A DNA stretch of 23,569 nt from a virus. Of this stretch, positions 1 through 7,448 are shown piece after piece. The DNA lies in IMG/VR virus record IMGVR_UViG_3300031772_000291, positions 1 to 23,569 of that record; one strand, 5' to 3'. Numbering within the stretch: position 1 is the first letter of the stretch; each line of letters starts with the position of its first letter. Under the pieces are notes generated by a model. That model searched no databases. It worked only from the letters and a program-made list of their open reading frames with translations, and was not told where the DNA came from. A program made the translations under genes and the position numbers.

Positions 1-1
1 C

Positions 2-352
2 ACCAATAAATCGGCTAGTATTGTTTGGTATGTATTAGATGATACAGGCACAGTTACAATTTATGAAAATCGTGGCCAAATCAAAGCTAAGAATGCTGTA
101 TGGGGATATAATGGTATGGGCAAATTTAATGCTATAGGGCAAGGTGGTGGTGGGTCATTCTGGACCGGATCTATAGCTGAAATATGTGTATGGACAGCAT
201 CGTTTACACAACAAGATGTATATAATATGTGGGATGGATATTTTAATACACGATATACAGCATCTGCTCCACCAAATGTATCAGGATTCGGTTATAGAGT
301 ATTAATTGCTGGAGACGTTCCACCAACAGGATCATACGTGCAGGGAACATAA
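2..352 (+). CDS. C-terminal end of a LamG/concanavalin-like surface protein (5' truncated)
   Basis: This frame is open from the first base, so the gene begins upstream and only its last 116 codons are present. A methionine codon at 116 lies inside the frame and is probably not the start. The segment around IAEICVWTASFTQQDVYNMW, followed by a Tyr/Phe-rich strand, resembles the last strands of LamG-type jelly-roll domains, where an 'IAEv.iw...ls..ei' pattern is common. Such domains bind carbohydrate and are frequent on phage tail fibres and host-binding proteins. A Gly-rich run (GQGGGGSFW) precedes it. The next gene starts 3 bases after the stop and has an AGGGA ribosome site within this gene's last codons, suggesting co-transcription. 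The domain call rests on pattern only; the virion role is inferred from context. Confidence 0.6.
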   Translation, partial: TNKSASIVWYVLDDTGTVTIYENRGQIKAKNAVWGYNGMGKFNAIGQGGGGSFWTGSIAEICVWTASFTQQDVYNMWDGYFNTRYTASAPPNVSGFGYRVLIAGDVPPTGSYVQGT

Positions 353-355
353 TTT

Positions 356-1246
356 ATGCCAACTTATTATACAGCAATAACGTCATCATTAACTACTATT
401 GGGGCAAGAACGAACAATGGGATTAGGGATCAGTATTTTAAAGGTGGTCAGTGTTTAATGGTTAGGCCGTTCACAGAAAGCCTTGTTGCGTCCGGTTCGT
501 GGGTGGAATTGTGGTTGGGGTTTAGATGGAGAATGAATTTGGGTTGGAACTGGCCGGCGCTAGAGGGGACCAGCCCGACTCAGAAGTTATGGATGGAAAA
601 TTATCATACGGTAGGTGTGGGCATATGTGATACTTCTGGATTGGTTGCTGGGGAAACGGGGAGTAAAACGGCAAATTCGGATATATCACATTCGCTTGGA
701 GTTAACGCTGGGTTTAACGCGGGCCTAATGTATGGTGTTCAATATAGAGATACATCAACAACTATAACAAGTTCATTCGCTTATAGTTCTGTATTGGTAA
801 ATTCATATGTTACAGGTAGTCGAATGCTAGCCGGATCGGGTGTACAAGCATTTGTAATACCAACTAATATATCATCTTCTCAGAATAGAAATTTTTGGCT
901 TATGAGATTCGCTACTTCAAGCGGAGACCCCAAATCGTGGATAGTTTCAGTGATGCGACCATATGCAAATGAAATAGATTCTAGCGGATTGAGAACATTT
1001 ACTACAGACTGGTCAGCATCAATGCAATTGGTTGATTTATTTACATTTAATAGTTGGACGGGACTTACAGCATATGCACAATCGTTAGGGTATGGGATCT
1101 CGAACTTCTCGGCAATATCAACTGATCAAAAGACGAATGGATTTTTTGATGGCATATATATTGAATGGCCAAAATATTGGGATAACATAGAAATAAGTGA
1201 TGTAGTGGTTCGTGCTATTACATCATCAGTAGATGTAGCATGGTAA
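356..1246 (+). CDS. Putative virion surface/tail-fibre protein, first of a tandem related pair
   Basis: This is a 296-residue protein rich in Ser, Thr, Gly, Trp and aromatic residues, with no signal peptide or membrane segment, which suits a beta-rich exposed virion protein. I do not recognise a named family. The start is supported by AGGGA about nine bases upstream. Segments such as VGVGICDTSG, SHSLGVNAG and the C-terminal FDGIYIEWPKYWDNIEISDVVV have counterparts in the same order in the next gene (AAGVCSKD, PHFLGVSTNGG, LDTLNFYW...INLLIRDIII), so the two look like diverged duplicates. The first part of the gene is visibly richer in G and C than its neighbours, which may reflect recent exchange. 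A host-recognition role is inferred from neighbours and composition only. Confidence 0.6.
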   Translation: MPTYYTAITSSLTTIGARTNNGIRDQYFKGGQCLMVRPFTESLVASGSWVELWLGFRWRMNLGWNWPALEGTSPTQKLWMENYHTVGVGICDTSGLVAGETGSKTANSDISHSLGVNAGFNAGLMYGVQYRDTSTTITSSFAYSSVLVNSYVTGSRMLAGSGVQAFVIPTNISSSQNRNFWLMRFATSSGDPKSWIVSVMRPYANEIDSSGLRTFTTDWSASMQLVDLFTFNSWTGLTAYAQSLGYGISNFSAISTDQKTNGFFDGIYIEWPKYWDNIEISDVVVRAITSSVDVAW

Positions 1247-1262
1247 ATATAGGATATAAACT

Positions 1263-2240
1263 ATGAGAGTATATAGCGACCCCAAAATTGTAACAAGATA
1301 CGCAAAGAATGAAACTACCGTTGGTGTCACGGATAGTGTAAAAACTATTCTTATGCCATCTGATTCGGAATGGACTCGGCAATTGCCTATAGGATCGTTG
1401 TCAACCGACTGGAAAACGCTGGCTATTTATTGGAAAATGTCTATAGAAAATGCTCCATCTGACGGAAATTTTAGTGGGTTGTTGGCAGCTGGTGTTTGTA
1501 GTAAAGATAGGTCGTTTGGAAAAATATATACTCCCAACCGGGGAACCTCAGATTATCCACATTTTTTGGGTGTTTCAACTAACGGTGGATCTGGGGGGCA
1601 TCTTCCTGGTACATGGACGGGAGTAAAAGATACTTCAGCGGTGCCTGGTTTAATGACAGGAGAAAATATGTGTTTCTCATATCCAACTTGGCCGTTAGTA
1701 TATGGAAGTGATACAACTCAGGGAGCATCGGGAACAAGTACTCTAGTGTGTCCACGATATGATATGAATATGTCCGGATCATATGCTTCTGAAAGTATAT
1801 CGGGATATGGATGGACTCAGACGGGATTAATTATTGCAAAAGATGACTTGAACAATTCTTATTCTCCAGGGACTGATGCGGTAAGAACTTACTGGTTTAC
1901 TGGCGCCGACATCGGCCTAAAGTCTCAAATAAACATGCCATCAAGAGTGTATAGATTTGCTTTAAGCGATATCGCATCTTCCGGCAACGATGCTGCAATC
2001 ACATATAACAATTGGTACAATGAAGTTGATGCAAGAAATTTTGCTGACGGTCTCACTAAATGGACCAACCACACCAGTTTGGATTACACTGGAATATTGG
2101 ATGAAGCAACCTATGGTTCGTTGGATACTTTAAACTTTTATTGGAGAGCAACAGGGTCAAATAGAACATATGAGGGAATCAATTTATTAATACGAGACAT
2201 AATTATTATACGGTGGTCAAAATTTGACTTGATTACTTAA
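1263..2240 (+). CDS. Putative virion surface/tail-fibre protein, second of the pair
   Basis: This 325-residue protein is rich in Ser, Thr, Tyr and Trp and lacks membrane segments. It starts 16 bases after the previous stop, with AGGA seven bases before the ATG. It shares an ordered set of weak matches with the preceding protein: a central GVCSKD / FLGVSTNGG region and a final block of alternating hydrophobic residues (NLLIRDIIIIRW). This suggests duplication followed by strong divergence, as expected of receptor-binding proteins. No enzymatic motif is visible. The stop codon lies inside the first copy of an 11-bp tandem repeat. The family is unknown to me; a role as fibre or surface decoration is inferred from location. 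Confidence 0.6.
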   Translation: MRVYSDPKIVTRYAKNETTVGVTDSVKTILMPSDSEWTRQLPIGSLSTDWKTLAIYWKMSIENAPSDGNFSGLLAAGVCSKDRSFGKIYTPNRGTSDYPHFLGVSTNGGSGGHLPGTWTGVKDTSAVPGLMTGENMCFSYPTWPLVYGSDTTQGASGTSTLVCPRYDMNMSGSYASESISGYGWTQTGLIIAKDDLNNSYSPGTDAVRTYWFTGADIGLKSQINMPSRVYRFALSDIASSGNDAAITYNNWYNEVDARNFADGLTKWTNHTSLDYTGILDEATYGSLDTLNFYWRATGSNRTYEGINLLIRDIIIIRWSKFDLIT

Positions 2241-2257
2241 AGTTTGCTTAAAGTTTG
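2236..2257 (+). repeat. 11-bp perfect tandem repeat in the gap before the propeller gene
   Basis: CTTAAAGTTTG occurs twice back to back. The first copy contains the TAA stop of the upstream gene. An AT-rich TATATATT stretch follows directly. It may be part of a promoter region or a replication-slippage product; nothing in the sequence decides between these. Confidence 0.6.
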
Positions 2258-2280
2258 ATATATATTGAATAGAACGAAAT

Positions 2281-5139
2281 ATGGCACAAGTATTAGTTAT
2301 ACATAACGAAAATTACGGATATTCGGTAGCATCATATGATAATTTTGCTTCTGTTGGAAATCCGTCTTTGTTGAAGTATGTCGATCCTACAGGAAGTTTA
2401 GCAACTGGATCGGTAGATATATACAAATATAATAACGTATCCGATCTTCACGATTTAAAGAAGACCGTTTATAGGCCCCTTTCTCCAGATGAGGTGGTTT
2501 ATATTAATACAGAAGACGCAAATCTTCAATGGCAAAATCTTCATTATTCTTTCTGGGAACAACTCACAGAATCTCTGTGGCAAAATTTTAATGCTAATAA
2601 TTTAGATTTGCTAATAAAAACTGAAGATACTGGAAATGTTTCTTATACGTCAAATTCCGAATTAATTATTGATGGCGGAAACTATTTTTCTGCTTCAGAA
2701 GATGATTTTGGTCATGCCATAGACATGAATCGATTTACGTTGGCAGTAGGAAGTAGATACTTTAAGAGTGAATATGAAATAGGACCCCATTCTATTGTAA
2801 TCACAGGATCAGGATATGTATATCTTTATGATTTATCTCGGCTAAATCTTACTCCATACGATACATATCAACAGCCTGTGTGGTTACAGTGGGATGTTGG
2901 TGCGAGCGATTCGTTGATGGGTATATGGATGCCTCCAGGTCACAATTTTAGTCAAATTGTTTTTGAGGGATATAGTCCCGGCGGCGCTCCGCTGCCTGAT
3001 ATCGGTTGGCATGTTGTGAGCGTCGAAACAGTTACCACGGATGTATTTGGGTTGGATAATCTTTTTCAATTTACCGTGCCAAATTCTATTGCTCTTTATT
3101 ATTCAACTTATAGAGTAACAGGCATTAGAGGAATAGATCCATATGTATCCTATATACAAGGCCCGGCGTCAGGCTCGGTTACGTCGTCTACTGTAGAAAC
3201 ATCGTCATTTGGTTACTCAGTATCTCTTAACGATGAGTGGCTAGCGGTTGGTGACCCAGATCAGTATGGATATCAAGGAGTGGTTCATCTTTATAGAAAG
3301 TATAAAGGAATATATGGAAGTCCGGCAAGCTGGTCATATTTCCAAACAATTACAGCCAGCGATTCTGCTCCATCTGATCGATTCGGTCAATCTTTAGCGT
3401 TAAATAAAGGAACGGGATCATTTAGTTCAAGTATGGTGGTAGGATCGTTAAGATCCGCGGGGGCCAAGGTATATTATTTTGAATATAATGGAAGTTGTGC
3501 TAGTAGCGAAAGTGCTATTATACCATTCTCAACAAATAGTGTTTGGCAAGAAAAATATACCCTTGAGCCAAATTATGCTTCTTATCCATTAACATTTTTA
3601 CCTGATGTATATCCGATTTTATCTGCATCCCAAGGAGAAGATGGATACGGGCAATCCGTCGATATTTACGGAAACACAGTAATCGTTGGCGCTCCTACGG
3701 ATAGAGTTATATATGAATATTCTGGTTCTCCAGCTTTTAAACAAGGCGCTGCATATATTTATGAAAAATGTCCTAATGCTCCTCTTACATTTGAATTGAA
3801 GTTAAAAACATATGGCAATGAGAAAACTTTAAAAAATAACAAACTTGGATGGTCAACAGGCGTCTGGGGTGAACATGCAGTAGCGGGATCACCAAACATA
3901 AATGTAGAAAGCATGAGTTTGTGTTATATCCGTGGAACTTTATTTCAAGAACATTTTGGAACCGCCGAGGAAGAAGAAATTGAAAACCAAAGTAAATACA
4001 ACGGGCAGTTTATATTATTTCAAAAAGATACGTCTTCGTTAGATTGGGATATACTGAATGTGTATCAAAATAAAAAGAAATTAAAAGAGCCGTATCGAAA
4101 CTTCGGGTATGACGTTTCTACATCAGAAGATTTTATTGTTGTTGGCGCTCCCCTCACCATATCAGGTTCTTATCGTAGAATGGACATGGGCAACACCGGA
4201 AGTTATACGTGGGATGGCAATGCTGATGATCTGGGAGATGTTCATGGAAAAGCATACATATATAATTTAGCAAATTTAAGAGAAACTTTTTATGTTGGTA
4301 ATGTATTTTATCGAAACGGAAAACTTGTAATCATGACTTCTGGTTCATCTTTTGCAGGCATCCTAATAAATACAGTATCGACAAATGAATATTCATATGA
4401 ATTAGATTTTAAATCTAGCCATGTGTTGTATGAAAAACAAATTATTTGTCCAGTTGATGTGGGAGAGTTCAATGTAAGTACAAATCCAACATCACTTATT
4501 CAAAATTCATCTTCGTTGGACCTTAATAATAACGGAAAATTCGATTTTCAAGATGTAGATGTATTATTAAGATTTTTGAAATATCGTAATACAGAAGGAT
4601 CTAGTACTTCTAATGTATCGTTCGATTGGAGTTCTTCGATTTTATCCACCGCCGATGAAATTAGTTATTACAATTTGCAATACAATTTGGAATCGAATTA
4701 TAACAGTAGAGCGGTGTATGTATACAGTCAAAGTTTCGATACGATGAATGCATCATATTATTCTCTACTTGATATCAATGGCGATAATTTGGCGGATAAT
4801 AAAGATATAGGAATGATATGGAAGTATTTCTCCAATAGATTAAATCAAAATAACTATGAAGATTATATTACTCCAAATTCTCAACGGCAAACTTTTCAAG
4901 ACATTATGGGGTATTTGGAATCTATTTCTAAACGAAATGACAACCCCAAAATTTTAACCGAATTTTTTAATTATTCAACAAATATAAAATCAGACCCAAC
5001 GGGATCGTATTTAGTTCCAATGACGACAACCATTGGATTGTATTCCGGAACCGAGTTGGTCGCTGTAGCGAAACTGGGGGCACCAATTAAACTTGCCCCC
5101 GATTTCCCCATAAACTTCATAGTTAAATTAGATTTTTAA
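2281..5139 (+). CDS. Seven-motif FG-GAP beta-propeller protein with two dockerin-like calcium loops
   Basis: This is a 952-residue probable virion protein. FG-GAP/integrin-like motifs (F/Y-G-x-S-V ... VGAP) recur near residues 11 (NYGYSV), 141 (DDFGHAID), 309 (SFGYSVSLNDEWLAVGDP), 366 (DRFGQSLA), 454 (DGYGQSVDIYGNTVIVGAP), 520 (NKLGWSTG) and 607 (RNFGYDV...VVGAP). Each is followed by a strand such as G-x-V-x-L-Y, as in propeller blades. Seven motifs would close one seven-bladed propeller. Blades 1-2 and 2-3 are separated by long insertions. After the propeller come two loops with dockerin/EF-hand spacing of Asp and Asn: DLNNNGKFDFQD at 747-758 and DINGDNLADNKD at 831-842, each followed by a hydrophobic helix. 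They are about 84 residues apart, wider than in cellulosomal dockerins. No signal peptide is seen. Surface binding is inferred; the propeller is well supported and the dockerin call less so. Confidence 0.75.
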   Translation: MAQVLVIHNENYGYSVASYDNFASVGNPSLLKYVDPTGSLATGSVDIYKYNNVSDLHDLKKTVYRPLSPDEVVYINTEDANLQWQNLHYSFWEQLTESLWQNFNANNLDLLIKTEDTGNVSYTSNSELIIDGGNYFSASEDDFGHAIDMNRFTLAVGSRYFKSEYEIGPHSIVITGSGYVYLYDLSRLNLTPYDTYQQPVWLQWDVGASDSLMGIWMPPGHNFSQIVFEGYSPGGAPLPDIGWHVVSVETVTTDVFGLDNLFQFTVPNSIALYYSTYRVTGIRGIDPYVSYIQGPASGSVTSSTVETSSFGYSVSLNDEWLAVGDPDQYGYQGVVHLYRKYKGIYGSPASWSYFQTITASDSAPSDRFGQSLALNKGTGSFSSSMVVGSLRSAGAKVYYFEYNGSCASSESAIIPFSTNSVWQEKYTLEPNYASYPLTFLPDVYPILSASQGEDGYGQSVDIYGNTVIVGAPTDRVIYEYSGSPAFKQGAAYIYEKCPNAPLTFELKLKTYGNEKTLKNNKLGWSTGVWGEHAVAGSPNINVESMSLCYIRGTLFQEHFGTAEEEEIENQSKYNGQFILFQKDTSSLDWDILNVYQNKKKLKEPYRNFGYDVSTSEDFIVVGAPLTISGSYRRMDMGNTGSYTWDGNADDLGDVHGKAYIYNLANLRETFYVGNVFYRNGKLVIMTSGSSFAGILINTVSTNEYSYELDFKSSHVLYEKQIICPVDVGEFNVSTNPTSLIQNSSSLDLNNNGKFDFQDVDVLLRFLKYRNTEGSSTSNVSFDWSSSILSTADEISYYNLQYNLESNYNSRAVYVYSQSFDTMNASYYSLLDINGDNLADNKDIGMIWKYFSNRLNQNNYEDYITPNSQRQTFQDIMGYLESISKRNDNPKILTEFFNYSTNIKSDPTGSYLVPMTTTIGLYSGTELVAVAKLGAPIKLAPDFPINFIVKLDF

Positions 5140-5165
5140 TTGGATTTATGGATAAATAAGTTAAA

Positions 5166-5261
5166 ATGATTAGGATACAATATCAATATATTTGGGAATC
5201 GGATTGGAAAAAATTTAAATTAAATAATAAAATGGGAGATATTTATACATATGAAGGATAA
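5166..5261 (+). CDS. Possible small gene, 31 codons
   Basis: An ATG opens a 31-codon frame between the propeller gene and the 75-residue gene. The product starts MIRIQYQYIWESDWKKFK and is rich in aromatic and basic residues. The frame ends eight bases before the next ATG, and that gene's AAGGA ribosome site lies in its last codons, an arrangement typical of tightly packed phage genes. Its own ribosome site is weak, though a GATAAATA motif resembling a T4 late promoter box lies just upstream at 5151-5158. It could equally be leader sequence of the downstream gene. No function can be assigned. Confidence 0.3.
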   Translation: MIRIQYQYIWESDWKKFKLNNKMGDIYTYEG

Positions 5262-5269
5262 AAATTATT

Positions 5270-5497
5270 ATGCCAATACCAACTGAAAGACAATCAATAG
5301 ACGTGACGCTTGAGGAACGATACGCCACTCAAAAAGTAGGCGGAGCGTATGACGCAAAACAAGCCGGTAAAAACTTTGTTGATGATTTTAACAATGAATT
5401 TGCAGACGGATTTACCAAAGGTGGACAAAATACAAACCTTCCAAAAAAGGATTCGTCACTAGTTCAGGGGTTAGATACAAGACGTTATAAATCATAA
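5270..5497 (+). CDS. Small hydrophilic protein, function unknown
   Basis: This 75-residue protein is hydrophilic and contains many charged, Gly and Asn residues, with no membrane segment, cysteine pair or recognisable motif. The start is supported by AAGGA about 11 bases upstream. The middle (KQAGKNFVDDFNNEFADGF) may form a short helix and the remainder looks flexible. It sits between the putative surface proteins and the replication block, so it could be a small structural or accessory protein, but nothing in the sequence shows this. The downstream 97-base gap holds a start-less open frame that ends in an ATGA overlap with the next gene. Confidence 0.6.
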   Translation: MPIPTERQSIDVTLEERYATQKVGGAYDAKQAGKNFVDDFNNEFADGFTKGGQNTNLPKKDSSLVQGLDTRRYKS

Positions 5498-5598
5498 CAT
5501 TAGATTATGTCAGGCAAAATGAAATTATACAACATTTACATCCAGCAGAATTTTGGAGATTCGATGAACAAGATAACGAAATGAGGAAAATTTTATGA
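5491..5598 (+). other. Start-less open frame ending in an ATGA overlap (possible gene remnant)
   Basis: The frame after a TAA at 5488-5490 is open for 35 codons and reads like protein (HPAEFWRFDEQDNEMRKIL). Its TGA overlaps the ATG of the next gene as ATGA, a classic coupled junction. No ATG, GTG or TTG start lies upstream of its centre. It may be the tail of a degraded gene, a gene with a rare start, or chance. An alternative 25-codon ATG frame (5507-5584) overlaps it and looks less protein-like. Confidence 0.25.
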
Positions 5599-5909
5599 AT
5601 AAATATCAATTAAGAGATTTGATTAGGGAGGTTATACAGGAAGTGACATCTCCATTTTATGAAACTTTAGGCCAAGCACTTGACGCTCTTGAAGTATATA
5701 TTCAAAAAGAGCGGGCCGTTCTAGATCCTCAAGAACATCCAGAAGGTGTGAGGGAACCATTTGCCTTGGATGGTATTGCCTACGAAACTAAGAAAGATGC
5801 TAATTATAAACTTATTTCTTATAAAGGAAAACCTACACGTAAATATCTTCACGTCAGTATATATAGGATGCCAACTGGTCGATATGAATTGACTCATTAC
5901 GTAATGTAA
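5595..5909 (+). CDS. Small protein with a possible capsid-targeting N-terminus
   Basis: This 104-residue protein has no assigned family. The start is supported by GAGG eight bases upstream. The first 17 residues (MNKYQLRDLIREVIQEV) form an amphipathic helix with two I-x-E steps. This resembles the leader of T4 internal head proteins, where the prohead protease cuts after Glu in an (I/L)-x-E context. The start of the incomplete gene at 22665 has a similar N-terminus. The rest, including SYKGKPTRKYLHVSIYRMPTGRYELTHYV, looks like a small alpha/beta domain with alternating hydrophobic strands. If the leader is real, the protein would be packaged into the prohead and processed; that is inference. 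Its last codons include a perfect palindrome (5895-5906). Confidence 0.6.
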   Translation: MNKYQLRDLIREVIQEVTSPFYETLGQALDALEVYIQKERAVLDPQEHPEGVREPFALDGIAYETKKDANYKLISYKGKPTRKYLHVSIYRMPTGRYELTHYVM

Positions 5910-5925
5910 GTTGGTATTTTATAAT
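5895..5925 (+). promoter_or_regulatory. Palindrome plus TATAAT box upstream of the resolvase gene
   Basis: CATTACGTAATG at 5895-5906 is a perfect 12-bp palindrome, preceded directly by TTGACT (5889-5894). A perfect TATAAT lies at 5920-5925, six bases before the resolvase ATG. The 25-base gap between TTGACT and TATAAT is too long for a standard sigma70 promoter, so any promoter here would rely on the -10 box or an activator. Confidence 0.3.
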
Positions 5926-5930
5926 ATGTT

Positions 5931-6455
5931 ATGACAATATTGGGATTCGATTGTAGCACTTCATGTTGCGGTTGGGCATTTTCTACAGACGGAATTGTTC
6001 AGGATGCTGGTTTTATAGATATTTCTAAAAAGGAAACCACCAAAGAAAAGGCGTTTCTTGTTATTGAAACTCTCAAAAACCATCCACTGACCCCCCAGAT
6101 TAATCACATAAATTTAGAAACGGCCTTATTGGGATTCAATCATGGAAAATCTAAACAACAAATTATAATCAAATTAATTCGGCTTAACGCTATTTTTGAA
6201 TATATTATAAGCGAATATTGGAAAAAACCAGTAAATTTATTGAACGTCTCCACAATGAGAAAAAAAGTTTTGGGCAAAGCCCGTATAAAACTTCCTAATA
6301 GTAAGAAAAACATGCCCTCTAAAGATTTTGTAAAACAAGAATTACCAAAAGTTGTGCCAAATCTATCAAAATTCGATAAAATGAATACAAAAAATCGGTG
6401 GAATAAAAAAAATTCTGATACATATGACGCAATAATTGCATCGTTATTTGGTTAA
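5931..6455 (+). CDS. RuvC-like Holliday junction resolvase / RNase H-fold nuclease
   Basis: This 174-residue protein matches the RuvC-type resolvase pattern. Enzymes of this fold cut four-way DNA junctions using two metal ions held by acidic residues. The first strand has the hallmark GFDCSTSCCGWA with Asp7. A second acid is Glu63 in INLETALLG, and the C-terminal helix holds Asp163 and Asp166 in SDTYDAIIAS. Length fits RuvC (about 170 residues). The ATG at 5931 is fixed by the need to keep Asp7 close to the N-terminus. In phages such enzymes resolve recombination intermediates and trim branched concatemers before packaging, which fits the neighbouring primase and Mre11-Rad50 genes. T4 uses an unrelated enzyme (gp49) for this job. 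The fold is confident; the exact substrate is inferred. Confidence 0.8.
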   Translation: MTILGFDCSTSCCGWAFSTDGIVQDAGFIDISKKETTKEKAFLVIETLKNHPLTPQINHINLETALLGFNHGKSKQQIIIKLIRLNAIFEYIISEYWKKPVNLLNVSTMRKKVLGKARIKLPNSKKNMPSKDFVKQELPKVVPNLSKFDKMNTKNRWNKKNSDTYDAIIASLFG

Positions 6456-6467
6456 AAACATAATAAA

Positions 6468-6496
6468 TTGACACTTTTAGGTTTGTAACCTATATT
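6468..6496 (+). promoter_or_regulatory. Sigma70-like promoter with operator-like palindrome, upstream of the primase
   Basis: TTGACA (6468-6473) and TATATT (6491-6496) are separated by exactly 17 bases, a near-perfect host sigma70 promoter. Within the spacer a perfect inverted repeat, TAGGTT-TGT-AACCTA (6478-6492), overlaps the -10 box, where a repressor would block transcription. The expected start, about seven bases after the -10 box, falls at the primase ATG (6504), so the transcript could be leaderless. The regulatory role is inferred. Confidence 0.6.
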
Positions 6497-6503
6497 CTCT
6501 TCA

Positions 6504-7448
6504 ATGTTATTAATACAATCGCAACTACTTTCTTTATTGAACAGGGTGCTGAACCAGACGGCATTACTAAGAAAAGGCGGAGTTCAAGCGGTATATCAAT
6601 GTTCATTCTGTCATCATTACAAAAAAAAACTGGAAATCAATCTCTCTACTCAAGAATATCATTGTTGGGTTTGTAATACGGCAGGAAAATCTATAAGAAG
6701 TTTATTTAAGAGACTTCAAGTTGAACAGTCTTATTATCAAGAATTATACAAAATTTTGCCTCCTGATAAGTCTTACAGAAAACCTCAAAACGAAACCGAA
6801 AGTGTAGAAGAGTTTCATACCCTACCTCAAGAGTTTATACCACTATCTATTTCTACAAAATCCTCTTTTGAATATGGAAACGCTTTGTATTATTTAAAAA
6901 GTAGAGGTATAACCAAGTGTGACATTGTAAGATATAACATTGGATATTGTGAACGAGGAGCATATCAACGACGAATAATCATACCATCATACGATAAAAA
7001 CGGAAAACTTAACTTTTTCACTTCGAGAATATATTACGAAACCGAAGGAATATCTAAATACAAAAATCCGCCGTGGAACAGAGACATAATAGGGTTTGAG
7101 TTGTTTATAAACTGGAAACTCCCTATAACATTGGTAGAATCGGTTTTTAATGCTATTACCATAAAACGAAATGCTATACCACTATTTGGAAAAATTTTAT
7201 CTCCCACATTAAAAGAGAGATTAATAGAAAACGGGGTGAGTAGGGTAAATGTTTGTTTGGATAAAGATGCTAAGAAAGATTCTTTGTTGATATGTGAAAA
7301 ATTATTGTCTATGGAAATCGATCCATATTTTGTAGAATTAACCAAAAAAGATCCTAATGAAATAGGATTTGAAAAAATGAACGAATTAATTTCTAATGCC
7401 AAAATGGTAGATTTTTCATTTATAATCAATAAAAAACTAAATTTTTAG
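6504..7448 (+). CDS. DNA primase, zinc-finger plus TOPRIM (T4 gp61/DnaG type)
   Basis: This 314-residue protein has the layout of a phage DnaG-type primase, which makes RNA primers for lagging-strand synthesis with the replicative helicase. The N-terminal zinc finger is C33-x2-C36 ... C54-x2-C57, with the typical KLEINL and YHCWVC surroundings. The core segment RRIIIPSYDKNGKLNFFTSR matches the primase catalytic core. TOPRIM motifs follow: Glu212 in VESVFNA, then LFGK, then Asp253 and Asp255 in CLDKDAKKDS. The ATG at 6504 has no good ribosome site; it lies where the promoter upstream would start transcription, and a GTG at 6546 is the main alternative start. After its TAG stop, a second, diverged copy of the primase C-terminus continues in the same frame. 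No helicase gene is visible in this window. Confidence 0.85.
   Translation: MLLIQSQLLSLLNRVLNQTALLRKGGVQAVYQCSFCHHYKKKLEINLSTQEYHCWVCNTAGKSIRSLFKRLQVEQSYYQELYKILPPDKSYRKPQNETESVEEFHTLPQEFIPLSISTKSSFEYGNALYYLKSRGITKCDIVRYNIGYCERGAYQRRIIIPSYDKNGKLNFFTSRIYYETEGISKYKNPPWNRDIIGFELFINWKLPITLVESVFNAITIKRNAIPLFGKILSPTLKERLIENGVSRVNVCLDKDAKKDSLLICEKLLSMEIDPYFVELTKKDPNEIGFEKMNELISNAKMVDFSFIINKKLNF

Noticed and set aside
2224-2265. TTGACT followed by TATATATT as a sigma70 promoter for the propeller gene
   Set aside because: The spacing is wrong: at 17 bases from TTGACT the sequence is CTTAAA, and TATATT lies too far downstream.
5486-5497. Programmed -1 frameshift joining the 75-residue gene to the start-less frame
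   Set aside because: The bases TTATAAATC do not form a slippery heptamer and no pseudoknot or stem is apparent.
7034-7429. Antisense open frame of 131 codons within the primase gene
   Set aside because: It lies wholly opposite a gene with clear primase motifs, has no recognisable motif of its own, and all supported genes are on the + strand.
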